A stretch of DNA of 62,319 nt from Phycisphaerales bacterium (GTDB lineage Bacteria; Planctomycetota; Phycisphaerae; UBA1845). Shown here piece after piece: positions 1 through 8,299 of the stretch. Location of the stretch: positions 2,782,002 to 2,844,320 of the forward strand of contig CP070691.1 of the NCBI GenBank assembly GCA_020353195.1, in the 5' to 3' direction. The position numbers were made by a program, and so were the translations under genes. The notes under the pieces were generated by a model. The model was given only the letters and a program-made list of their open reading frames with translations, searched no databases and was not told the DNA's origin. How positions within the stretch are numbered: position 1 is the first letter of the stretch; each line of letters starts with the position of its first letter.

Positions 1-191
1 ATGTGGCTCATCGTGACGGCCATCGCCAGCGGTCGTTGATTTGCCGCAATGGCGTCGATGACCGTCTCGGCACCCGATGAGACGAAGCTCGTGTGTGACG
101 GTCTATCGCGCTGCGCTATGGATCACGGCGGCGAAGTCCCGGAGCATGCGCTCGAGCCGCTCGCCGGGGCGGGTCGTCTTGTTGCGAACGT
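1..191. other. left edge, no gene seen
   Basis: About 190 bases before the first convincing gene. The short open frame on the plus strand here continues antisense into the amidohydrolase gene and has no family features. It may hold the downstream end of that gene's transcript. I see no hairpin with a T-tract. Confidence 0.4.
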
Positions 192-1892
192 TCACTCGGC
201 CGGGCGACGCCAGCCCGGGCCTCGGATGACCCGCCCAGGGGTGGCGCCCGTGTGCTCACCGTCTTTGAGGACCTGCACGCCGTTGACGAATACGTGCGCC
301 ACGCCGGTCGAGTACTGGTGCGGTTTGTCGAACGTGGCGTCGTCCTGAATCCGGGCGGGGTCGAAGACGACCACTTCAGCGAAGTGCCCCACAGCCAGCG
401 TCCCCCGGCGGTCGAGCTTGAGGTTGCCCGCGGGCAGCGACGTCAGTCGTCGGATCGCCTCGGCCAGCGGAATGAGCTTCTCGTCGCGCACGTACTTGCC
501 GAGCAGCCGGGCGAACGAGCCGTACGCTCGCGGGTGTGGGTTCTGCTTCAGGAACACCCCTTCCGGGGCCATCGACGCCGCGTCCGAACAGAAACTCACC
601 CACGGCCGCTGGATCTTCCTGCGGACGTTGTCTTCCGACATGGTGAAGAACACCGAGCTCACACCGCTGTCATCCTCGATCACCAGGTCCATGGCCGTCT
701 CTTCCGGTGACGTGCCCCTCATGGCCGCCACCTCGGCGAGCGTTTTCCCGGTCAACGGCTTGAGCGCTTCGCTCTTGAACCCGACCAGCAGGATGTTGTT
801 GGCCGAGCCCGCCGTGAGATACCCGTTGTCCCATTCGTCCGACAGGCTGTTCATCTCGCGCTTGACTCGTTCCCGGATCGCGGGGTCCTTCAATCGCTCG
901 ACCCAGGCCTTGTGCCCGCCTTCCTGCACCCACGGGGGCATGATGGCGTAGAGTCCGGTCGAGCTGGCGTGGTAGGTGTACATGTCGGCGGTAATGGGCA
1001 GGCCCCGGGCTCGCGCCGCCTCGACCTTATTGAACAGTTCATCCAGTTTGTGCCAGTTGGCCCGGCCAGAGGCCTTGAGGTGGTAGATCTCGGCCCTGAT
1101 CCCCGTTCGCCGGGTGATCGTGATCAGCTCGTCGAGCGCCTCGAGCAGGCTGTCGCTCTCGCTGCGAATGTGCGAGATATACATGCCGTCATATTCGGCT
1201 GCCACGTCGGCCAGCGCCACGAGCTCTTCGGTGTCGGCAAAGAACGCCGGCGTGTAAATCAGCGCCGAGGAGACGCCCATGGCGCCTTCCTCCATCGCCT
1301 GCCGCACGAGAGCGCGCATCCGGTCAAGTTCTTCGGGCGTCGGGGGTCGGTCTTCGTACCCCAGCACGTGGATGCGAACGGTTGTCGCCCCTACGAATGA
1401 GGCTACGTTCGGCGAGACGCCGCGCTGAACCAGATGATCCAGGTACTCGGCCAGCGTGGTCCAGGCAATGTCGTATCGTATATCGCCCTGCTCTTCGAGA
1501 TCCTCCTGCTTCATGGCCTCGTTCCACGGCCCCATGGACAACCCCTCGCCGAGGACCTCCAGCGTAACGCCCTGACGGATCTCGCTCTGCGATCGTCCGT
1601 CCTGGATGAGCGACTTGTTGGACCAGCTGAGAATATTGATGAACCCCGGCGCGACCGCCAAGCCGGTGGCGTCGATCTCGATCCGGCCGCCGGCGCGGTT
1701 CGTGCTCCCGACAGCGACGATCGTATCACCGTCGATGGCGACGTCGCCGACGAACGGAGTGCCCCCGCGCCCGTCATAGATCGTGCCGCTGCGAATCAGG
1801 ACGTCGTACTCACGTGCCGTCGAGCAGCCGGCCAGCAGCGTCAGAGAACCTGCAACAAGATGTTTCCATGCGGATTCCATAGCAGTATTCAA
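192..1892 (-). CDS. N-acyl-D-amino-acid deacylase-like amidohydrolase, lipoprotein
   Basis: Protein of 566 aa with an N-terminal lipoprotein signal (lipobox LLAGC at about residues 19-23), so it is probably anchored in the cell envelope facing the periplasm. The body is amidohydrolase/D-aminoacylase-like: YDVLIRSGTIYDGRG at the start of the domain, IRQGVTLEVLGEG, an ISHIRSES motif, an IYHLKASG motif, CSDAASMAPEG, and a C-terminal beta-sandwich return. Where classical members have PGFID followed by the metal-binding HxH, this protein reads PGFINILSW, so two metal ligands are missing. The other His and Asp motifs remain. It may belong to a divergent envelope subfamily with altered metal binding; the substrate is unknown. 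It stands alone, upstream of (and transcribed away from) the epimerase gene on the same strand. Confidence 0.85.
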   Translation of the reverse strand: MNTAMESAWKHLVAGSLTLLAGCSTAREYDVLIRSGTIYDGRGGTPFVGDVAIDGDTIVAVGSTNRAGGRIEIDATGLAVAPGFINILSWSNKSLIQDGRSQSEIRQGVTLEVLGEGLSMGPWNEAMKQEDLEEQGDIRYDIAWTTLAEYLDHLVQRGVSPNVASFVGATTVRIHVLGYEDRPPTPEELDRMRALVRQAMEEGAMGVSSALIYTPAFFADTEELVALADVAAEYDGMYISHIRSESDSLLEALDELITITRRTGIRAEIYHLKASGRANWHKLDELFNKVEAARARGLPITADMYTYHASSTGLYAIMPPWVQEGGHKAWVERLKDPAIRERVKREMNSLSDEWDNGYLTAGSANNILLVGFKSEALKPLTGKTLAEVAAMRGTSPEETAMDLVIEDDSGVSSVFFTMSEDNVRRKIQRPWVSFCSDAASMAPEGVFLKQNPHPRAYGSFARLLGKYVRDEKLIPLAEAIRRLTSLPAGNLKLDRRGTLAVGHFAEVVVFDPARIQDDATFDKPHQYSTGVAHVFVNGVQVLKDGEHTGATPGRVIRGPGWRRPAE

Positions 1893-1948
1893 GCTCCTGT
1901 ATTCGCGCGATCAGGCACACAATCGCGGCACGGGTCATTCGTACCCAT

Positions 1949-2839
1949 TCAGCCGAGAAGATGACGCAGCGCGGCTTCCAGATGTTCGTACCGGAACGCG
2001 TATCGTGTTTCGCTCAATCGCCGGGGCACGACGCGAGTGCTTGCCAACAGCATCTCGTTGGCCATCTGCCCGAGAGCCACCCGGGCGGCAAATGCGGGCA
2101 GGGCCAGCAGCGTGGGCCGTCCCACGACCCGTCCCAGCGCCTTCGTGAACTCGGCGTTGGTCACCGGATTCGGCGCCGTCACGTTGACCGGCCCCGCCGG
2201 CACATCGTGTGTCAGCACGTGATGAATCGCCCCGAGTACGTCGTCCAGGGCGATCCAACTGATGTACTGCCGCCCGCTGCCGATCCGGCCTCCGATCCCC
2301 ATGCGGAACGGCGTGAGCATCTTGGCCAGCGCGCCGCCGGCCGTCGAGAGCACGACGCCGATGCGCAGATTCACCACGCGAATGCCCGCGTCCGACGCTG
2401 GAGACGTCGCCGCCTCCCATTCGCGACACACGTCGGACAGGAAACCGGTCCCGGCGGGGCTGTCTTCGGTGAGCACTTCGTCCCCACGGTCTCCATAGAA
2501 CCCCATCGCCGACGCGGAGATCAGCCGCGGCGGCGGTTTGGGCATCCGCGCCAGGGCTTCGCAAAGCGTCCGCGTTCCGTTCACACGACTGTCGCGAATC
2601 CTGCGTTTCTTCCGGCGGGTCCATCGGCCCGCGACGTTCTCACCCGCTAGATGAACGACGGCGTCGACGGCCGGCCAGCGCGATGTGTCCAGGCGGACCG
2701 CTTTAGGGTCCCAGGACACGGTCGTGTCGTCCGTCGGGGCGCCCCGCACTAGCCGCGTCACGCGGTCTTTATCACCGGAAAAAGAGCGGACCAAGGCAGA
2801 CCCGATCAATCCCGTCGATCCACTGACCAGAACGTGCAT
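1949..2839 (-). CDS. TIGR01777-type epimerase (SDR39U1/YfcH family)
   Basis: Extended short-chain dehydrogenase-like protein of 296 aa. The N-terminus MHVLVSGSTGLIGSALV is the Rossmann dinucleotide-binding motif (GxTGxIG) of this family. Further hallmarks are AVVHLAGENVAGRWT, LISASAMGFYGDRGDE and the C-terminal PRRLSETRYAFRYEHLEAALRHLL, typical of the DUF1731 tail. The start at 2839 is chosen because AGGGGA lies at a normal distance upstream and the NAD(P) fold begins immediately. An in-frame ATG at 2875 overlaps the stop codon of the upstream glycosylase gene (ATGA), so translation could also be coupled from there. The substrate of this family is not known. Confidence 0.88.
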   Translation of the reverse strand: MHVLVSGSTGLIGSALVRSFSGDKDRVTRLVRGAPTDDTTVSWDPKAVRLDTSRWPAVDAVVHLAGENVAGRWTRRKKRRIRDSRVNGTRTLCEALARMPKPPPRLISASAMGFYGDRGDEVLTEDSPAGTGFLSDVCREWEAATSPASDAGIRVVNLRIGVVLSTAGGALAKMLTPFRMGIGGRIGSGRQYISWIALDDVLGAIHHVLTHDVPAGPVNVTAPNPVTNAEFTKALGRVVGRPTLLALPAFAARVALGQMANEMLLASTRVVPRRLSETRYAFRYEHLEAALRHLLG

Positions 2840-2871
2840 CGGTCTGTTCCCCTGTTGGTCGGCGCCGACCT

Positions 2872-3636
2872 TCAACAGTCATCGTTTTGCGTATGCGCGG
2901 GCGGCCCGCTACATCGGCGCGCAGCGGGCAATCGAATCCCCAGCTCGGCCAACTGTGCCGACGCGATCGAGGCCCAGCCGCGGTTGGCCCTTGGGCTGGC
3001 GGGACTCGGATGCAGGATCCGCCCCAGCGTCACGTCGTAACGCGCCAGCGCCGCCCGAATGCGCGATGCCGCAAACGCGCCGACGCCAATCACGTACCTG
3101 GGTTGGAAGTAGTCGACCGTGTGCCGCAGGGCCCGGTCGCAGGCGGCCAACAGATGCTGCCGTTCCCGGGTCGGCAGTTTGTCCGGCGTTCGGTTCCGCC
3201 CGGTCTGCTCCAGAAAGACCAGCGGGCAGTAGTTGGCAACGAAGAACTGCTTGAAGAACCGCTTCGGCGTCACGAAGGTCTGGCGGACCCAGCCCCACAG
3301 GCGGAGCCCGCTCACCTCGCCTCGCGGGCAGGCGAAACCCAGCACCTTCCGCTTGGGATGCTCCTCGGTCGGCGTGCCGACGGCAGCCTGGATCCCCAGC
3401 CAGTCACGCACCGACGACACGTCGCCGAACGGGACACCGGTCTGAGCCATACCCCACGGGCCGGGGTTCATTCCGACCAGCAGCACATCCCGCTTCGACT
3501 GCCCGAAGCGCTGGATGTACAGTTCGTACGGCCCGCGGGCGTAATCCAGCGGATTGTACACATAACGAACCGGTGGACCGAACCGCAGCCGCCCGGTGTC
3601 CCTCACCAGCGTGTCGGTGATTTCCGCCAGGTCCAT
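2872..3636 (-). CDS. smug1: SMUG1-type uracil-DNA glycosylase (family 3 UDG)
   Basis: Protein of 254 aa that should remove uracil (and hydroxymethyluracil) from DNA in base excision repair. Motif 1 reads GMNPGPWGMAQTGVPFG, with the Asn-containing SMUG1 signature, and motif 2 reads HPSPASPRANRGW, matching the HPSP(R/A)NP..N.GW signature of bacterial SMUG1 proteins rather than the Ung or family-4 motifs. No Fe-S cysteines are present. The ATG at 3636 gives the expected length. Its stop codon abuts the epimerase frame, suggesting a two-gene transcript. Confidence 0.88.
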   Translation of the reverse strand: MDLAEITDTLVRDTGRLRFGPPVRYVYNPLDYARGPYELYIQRFGQSKRDVLLVGMNPGPWGMAQTGVPFGDVSSVRDWLGIQAAVGTPTEEHPKRKVLGFACPRGEVSGLRLWGWVRQTFVTPKRFFKQFFVANYCPLVFLEQTGRNRTPDKLPTRERQHLLAACDRALRHTVDYFQPRYVIGVGAFAASRIRAALARYDVTLGRILHPSPASPRANRGWASIASAQLAELGIRLPAARRCSGPPAHTQNDDC

Positions 3637-3864
3637 TCCGGTGTGATAGCAGAATGCCGAATCGGATCAAGAGGCCAGGTGCGGGCCGCCGCGAGGATCC
3701 GCCGTGCCGAAAGCCTGCTCGGTGCCCTTTGGCGACCTGCGTCTCGGCTGCCGACTCCGCGTGCCCGGTCCGTCGGGAGCCGAAAACCGAAGTCCGGGAA
3801 TCGGGGGCGTCGCCCGGGTCGTCGCTTCATCTGATGTGGGGTAACGTCGGAACGCTGCCGCCGG

Positions 3865-5925
3865 TCATGGCCTTTCGGCAGGTGGCGCGTGCTTCTGAGT
3901 GGGCCATGGCAGGGGGCGGCCGATTCGGCGGAGCAGGGTGTTCAGGTCCTCGAACGCGGACATGTTGGGCAGATCCGGGACATCGCCCAGGGGAGGCACC
4001 GATCGGCTGGCGAGCCGGACGTTGTCGACCGGCGGGGCCGGCGTGTACGTCGGTTCGACGGGCACGGCCGCGGAACCGGGCGGCTCGCCATCTCCATCCG
4101 CCTCCGTGCGAACCAGCTTGTCCCATGCCCGTTCCGGCAGAACCGTCAGGCGTTGGTGCAGGCTCGGGTGTTTCAGGCTCAGATAGGCCATGGCGTTGCT
4201 GGTGGCAACCGTCGCCAGCATGCACAGCACGACCACGGGGGCGATCAGGACGCGCCGCCGGAACAGTCGTGCCCGGTCCGCAGCGGTGACGATCTCATCG
4301 ATGCTCTCGAGTACACCCAGCCCGAGTGACCGCGTGACCTGTCGGCTCGTGTGGAAGGAGTGGTCGAAGATCTCGCACAGCAGCACGACGCACACGCCGG
4401 CGACCACGCCGAGAAACAGGCTGACGATCAGCACGATGGAGGCTGATGGGTTGCTGGGGACGGCGGGCGTCCGGGCCGGTTGCAGCACGGAGAATGCAAT
4501 CGCGCGTTCGCTTTCATCCGCCGAGAGCAGTGTCTCCAGCTGTCCCACCACCGCACGGTGGCTTTTGTACTCCGCCCGCAGGCTCTCAAGTGACGCGATG
4601 ACGCCCTGTTGCTTCTGGAAGTTGTCGAAGACCTCGGCTTTCTTCTGTTCGAAGTCTTCCAGGTTCGCTTCGACGACTTCCAATGTGTGTTGCCTTTGCT
4701 GGATCTGGTTGTCGAGATCCTTGATTTCCATCTCGCGGTTGGCAATCTGTGCCAACCACGTGTCGCTGGCGATGACGCCTGTGTTCGGCGGCGTGGAATC
4801 TGTGAGCAGCCCGTTGTCGGTGACGTTCGAGTCGAGCTCGATCTGTCGATCCAGGCGCCGCTTCAATAACATTCTCTTGTAGTGGAGCTCCTGCACGTCC
4901 GGGTGTTTGGGCGTCTTCTTGTTGACTTGCCGCTCCTTGTAAATCTCCTCGTCGATCGTGGCGATCTGCGACCGCAATTGGATGGCCGCCGGGCTGCGGT
5001 ACATCGCGGCCTGTGCGGGGAGCGCGTTCCCGCCGGCGGACGCGGACCGCGTCGCAAGCTCCCGGATGCGCTCGAGGCCCTCCTGGTAGGCCTTGCGGCG
5101 GACGCTCAAATTCTCCAGGTCCCGCAGCAGGACGTCCTTCTCGTTCTCGAGCGTCTGGATGCGGCTGGCGATGGAGCGCGGGTCGGCGAGGTCGAGGGCC
5201 GCACTTCTCAAGTCTTCGGTCAGCTTGACCCGGGTCAGGTCTCGAATGTGCTCCTGGCACTGGGACGCCTGTTCGATGAAATACCCTTGCGTCTCCTTGA
5301 GCTTGCGCGTCATCTGGGCCCGTGCCTTGCGAATGTACGCGTCGCGCAGCCCGTTGCAGACGTCCGCCAGATGTGTCGGATCGCGCCCGGCGCAGGTGAT
5401 ATTGACGTGCGTGAACCGCGTTTCCGACTGGAAAGGTCTGTATTGGGCGCTGAGTCCCCCCACGTACCGGGCCGCCAGCGCGTAGCGCATGTCCAGGCCC
5501 TGCTTCGTCAGATTGCCTTGCTCGTCACGGGGGAGATCCCTGGTCAGGCCGATCTCGTCCAGGACCTCTTCCATCAACCCCACGTTCCGCAGGGCACGGA
5601 GCATCGTCGGTTCGCTGTCCTTGACCAGCGCGATCATCGTGTTGCCGGGCAGCGTCTTCAAGACCACGTTCTCACGCCGCTCGAACCGCGTCGTCGCGCT
5701 GTACCGGCGGGGGATCTGATGGCTGAACAGCGCCACCAGCGTCGCCACCAGGCAGAACGGTACGAAAAACGCCCAGCGCCGCAGGACGAGGACGCGAATC
5801 AGCTCGGTCACAACAGTCCGCGCGTGGGCGAGCGGCGATTCGTCGCTTACGTGCCTCTCACGCGGATTGGCGTTCGGCCCCCGCGTCTTCGCTGTTGAAA
5901 CTGACCGATGATGCTGACTTGCCAT
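3865..5925 (-). CDS. Wzz/GumC-like polysaccharide chain-length determinant
   Basis: Protein of 686 aa with an N-terminal transmembrane segment near residues 50-70 (WAFFVPFCLVATLVALF) followed by the RYSATTRFE Wzz-type periplasmic start. Long coiled coils follow (about residues 200-300 and 380-480), then a Pro-rich VLQPARTPAVPSNP motif and a second transmembrane segment at about 490-510. A third hydrophobic stretch lies near 555-580, with a low-complexity C-terminal tail. This is the polysaccharide co-polymerase layout that sets chain length in Wzx/Wzy export. No Walker motifs of a fused BY-kinase are present. It lies beside the glycosyltransferase cluster but is divergent from the adjacent methyltransferase gene. 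Confidence 0.85.
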   Translation of the reverse strand: MASQHHRSVSTAKTRGPNANPRERHVSDESPLAHARTVVTELIRVLVLRRWAFFVPFCLVATLVALFSHQIPRRYSATTRFERRENVVLKTLPGNTMIALVKDSEPTMLRALRNVGLMEEVLDEIGLTRDLPRDEQGNLTKQGLDMRYALAARYVGGLSAQYRPFQSETRFTHVNITCAGRDPTHLADVCNGLRDAYIRKARAQMTRKLKETQGYFIEQASQCQEHIRDLTRVKLTEDLRSAALDLADPRSIASRIQTLENEKDVLLRDLENLSVRRKAYQEGLERIRELATRSASAGGNALPAQAAMYRSPAAIQLRSQIATIDEEIYKERQVNKKTPKHPDVQELHYKRMLLKRRLDRQIELDSNVTDNGLLTDSTPPNTGVIASDTWLAQIANREMEIKDLDNQIQQRQHTLEVVEANLEDFEQKKAEVFDNFQKQQGVIASLESLRAEYKSHRAVVGQLETLLSADESERAIAFSVLQPARTPAVPSNPSASIVLIVSLFLGVVAGVCVVLLCEIFDHSFHTSRQVTRSLGLGVLESIDEIVTAADRARLFRRRVLIAPVVVLCMLATVATSNAMAYLSLKHPSLHQRLTVLPERAWDKLVRTEADGDGEPPGSAAVPVEPTYTPAPPVDNVRLASRSVPPLGDVPDLPNMSAFEDLNTLLRRIGRPLPWPTQKHAPPAERP

Positions 5926-6156
5926 TCTTCGCTACCCGCGCGGCGGTGACGAGTCGCTTGGACCCGCAGGAGCAGGTCCGGGTTACACGAATCGACACGC
6001 CGGCACCCGCGGAGCGTCCGGTGGGTCACGGTGCCGCTCGCTCGCGCAATCGGCGCGTACGCAACGCCAGTGATCACATACGCGGCAGGTCATCACACGA
6101 CCCCCGCTTCTCACGTTGAATCATCGGGTGCCCTCCGGCAGGGCTGAATATAGATA
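5926..6156. promoter_or_regulatory. divergent intergenic region between wzz-like and methyltransferase genes
   Basis: About 230 bases between two divergently transcribed genes, so promoters for both should lie here. I do not see a convincing -35/-10 pair. Confidence 0.3.
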
Positions 6157-6990
6157 GTGGGAAACGATTCATCGCGGTTGTTATCGGACGTCCGCCAGCG
6201 GCCTCTCAACTTCGGCAGGGAAACACCCGATAAACCGCTTGGCGGGGGCACACCGGCATCCATCGAACCTGATCGCACCGGCGAAAGACGGCCCCCAGGA
6301 GAACTCGGCGTGTACGACGAGAATTCCAGCTTCTATGAGACGTTCTATGCCGACGGCGGCTGGAGCTACTCGTTCTGGCGAGAGTGGTGGTGGCACCGAA
6401 AGCACTTCATCCGACGGTTCAACATCCCCCGCGGAGCAAAGGTCCTGGAGGCTGCCTGCGGCGCCGGATTCCACACCAACCTCTTCAATCGAATGGGATT
6501 GCGGTGCATCGGCGTTGACGCTTCGGAAACCGGCATCCGCTGGGCTCGCGAATGCTACCCGACTCGGACCTATATCTGCGCCGACGTTCGAGGGGAACTG
6601 CCCCTGCCGGCGGCCAGCTTCGACGTGGTCGTCACTCGCGGGTGCGGCTTGTATCATTACGACCTCGCGTCGCCGGTGGCCATGGAAACCACGCCGTGCC
6701 TGATGCGCTACTTGAGGCCGGGCGGTTTGCTTGTGCTCATCATCGTGACTGATCTGTCAGGGCGCAAGGAGGAAGGCAAGATCTGGCAGAATACGCTCGA
6801 AGACTATCGGGACCACTTCACCACCTTCACCCAGCAGTGCACCGTGGACTGGCACCGGGGCGTCGCGATCTGCGCGGCGTGGAAACCCGTGGACGGTTCG
6901 CCGTCCAAGCCCGATCAGCGCCGCGTGACACGAACCGCTGCCGAGGTCCATCCAGGCGGCCGACCGCGCTGCACGACAGTGCGCGTTTAG
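6157..6990 (+). CDS. class I SAM-dependent methyltransferase
   Basis: Protein of 277 aa starting at a GTG. The Rossmann SAM-binding motif I reads GAKVLEAACGAGFHTNLF (about residues 92-109), motif II GVDAS, and a later VVTRGCGLYHYDL motif corresponds to the post-motif III region. The N-terminal 45 residues are low in family signal, so the true start could lie downstream. It carries no membrane segments and is probably cytoplasmic. Its position beside polysaccharide genes suggests methylation of a sugar or sugar nucleotide; that is inference. Confidence 0.75.
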   Translation: MGNDSSRLLSDVRQRPLNFGRETPDKPLGGGTPASIEPDRTGERRPPGELGVYDENSSFYETFYADGGWSYSFWREWWWHRKHFIRRFNIPRGAKVLEAACGAGFHTNLFNRMGLRCIGVDASETGIRWARECYPTRTYICADVRGELPLPAASFDVVVTRGCGLYHYDLASPVAMETTPCLMRYLRPGGLLVLIIVTDLSGRKEEGKIWQNTLEDYRDHFTTFTQQCTVDWHRGVAICAAWKPVDGSPSKPDQRRVTRTAAEVHPGGRPRCTTVRV

Positions 6991-7078
6991 CGTCGGATAC
7001 CATCAGCCAGAAGAGGAACGGGACCGCCGGCGGCAGGGAACCGCGGAACTCATGCGCCCGGCGCGGCCTGCCGCCGCG

Positions 7079-8299
7079 TCACCTCGTCGGGCGCAGCAAA
7101 CTGCGATAGAGACTCAGGTATCGTTCGACCGTGCGGCCGAACGTGTAGTGATCGAGAACGAGCTGCCGCGCACGCGTTCCCCACTGACGGCGCTGATCCG
7201 TCTTGTTCACCAGGTCCATGATCGCGCGAGCGAGCGCGGCGGAATCACGGAGGGGAACGATCGCACCCGTCCGATCACGCTTGAGCAGGCGCGCGTTGTC
7301 ACCGACATCGGTGGCGACGACGGCCAGGCCGACGGACATCGCTTCCAGGACGGCATTGCTCATCCCCTCGGATCGACTGGATGACACGTAGACGTCCATC
7401 GCACCGAGCAGATCAGGCGTGTCGTCCCGCCGCCCGGGAAACAGCACGAACGCTTCCAGGTCGTCTCGGCGCACTTGCGTCCGCAGTTCGCCCATCAGCG
7501 GCCCGTCGCCGACGAGAAGAACGCGCAATTTCGCACCGGCGCCCCGGCAGACACGGACCGCGTTCAGCAGTGTCGCGTGGTCCTTGACCGGAGTCATGGA
7601 CCCGATCGTGCCGATCACGCACTCGTGCGGCAACACGCCCAGCGACGCGCGAATTGCCGCCCGCGCCTGGGGCAAAGGCGGCGCGAAGCGATCCGGGTCC
7701 ACGCCGTTCGGAATGACCGCGACCCGGCGGGCGGGGACCGAGAGCTCCCGCCGCAACTGATCGCGACCGGCGTGCGAGACACACGCGTATCGCCTGCACA
7801 GAAACTGCAGCCATCGCGCTCGCCTGCGGTCGCGACGTGAGAAACCGGCGTCCGACTGCAGCCCGTGAAAGCTCAAGACCAGAGGGGGGCGGCCCGCCAA
7901 CGCACACGCCACCGCGGTATCCGCCCACGCTCCCCAGCTTCGGGCATGCACGACGCCGGGGCGGTGTCTGCGCAGGATACCGGCCAACCGCAGCCCGGAC
8001 GTATGGTTCGGCCCCCGCGCCTCCAGCGGGAGCAGAGGCACCGACGCCGGCACCGAATCGGCCAGCGGACCGGGGCCGCGCAGTGTGCAGATGACGTGAT
8101 CAAGGCGGTCGCCTGCGGTCGCGCGAACGAGCGACAACAGCATTCGCTCCATCCCCCCGCCGTCCAGCGCATTGACCACGTGAAGAATCCGTGGGCGCTT
8201 TCGGCCGCCAGTCGTCACGTAATCGGTATGCGTCATATCATCCACCGCTCCCGAACAACAGGTCGCGCCGACGTTCCGCCTTGTCGGCGCGGACCTCAT
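7079..8299 (-). CDS. family 4-type (GT-B) glycosyltransferase
   Basis: Protein of up to 406 aa. The N-terminal half has RILHVVNALDGGGMERMLLSL, typical of GT4 acceptor domains. The C-terminal half carries GVDPDRFAPP, GTIGSMTPVKDHATLL, VGDGP and the nucleotide-sugar motif SRSEGMSNAVLEAMSVGLAVVATDVGDN with the E-x7-E pattern. The ATG at 8299 overlaps the stop of the upstream GT39 gene by 4 nt (ATGA), favouring coupling. An internal ATG at 8236, just before THTDYV, is an alternative start. It is the last gene of a four-gene glycosyltransferase run. Confidence 0.9.
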   Translation of the reverse strand: MRSAPTRRNVGATCCSGAVDDMTHTDYVTTGGRKRPRILHVVNALDGGGMERMLLSLVRATAGDRLDHVICTLRGPGPLADSVPASVPLLPLEARGPNHTSGLRLAGILRRHRPGVVHARSWGAWADTAVACALAGRPPLVLSFHGLQSDAGFSRRDRRRARWLQFLCRRYACVSHAGRDQLRRELSVPARRVAVIPNGVDPDRFAPPLPQARAAIRASLGVLPHECVIGTIGSMTPVKDHATLLNAVRVCRGAGAKLRVLLVGDGPLMGELRTQVRRDDLEAFVLFPGRRDDTPDLLGAMDVYVSSSRSEGMSNAVLEAMSVGLAVVATDVGDNARLLKRDRTGAIVPLRDSAALARAIMDLVNKTDQRRQWGTRARQLVLDHYTFGRTVERYLSLYRSLLRPTR

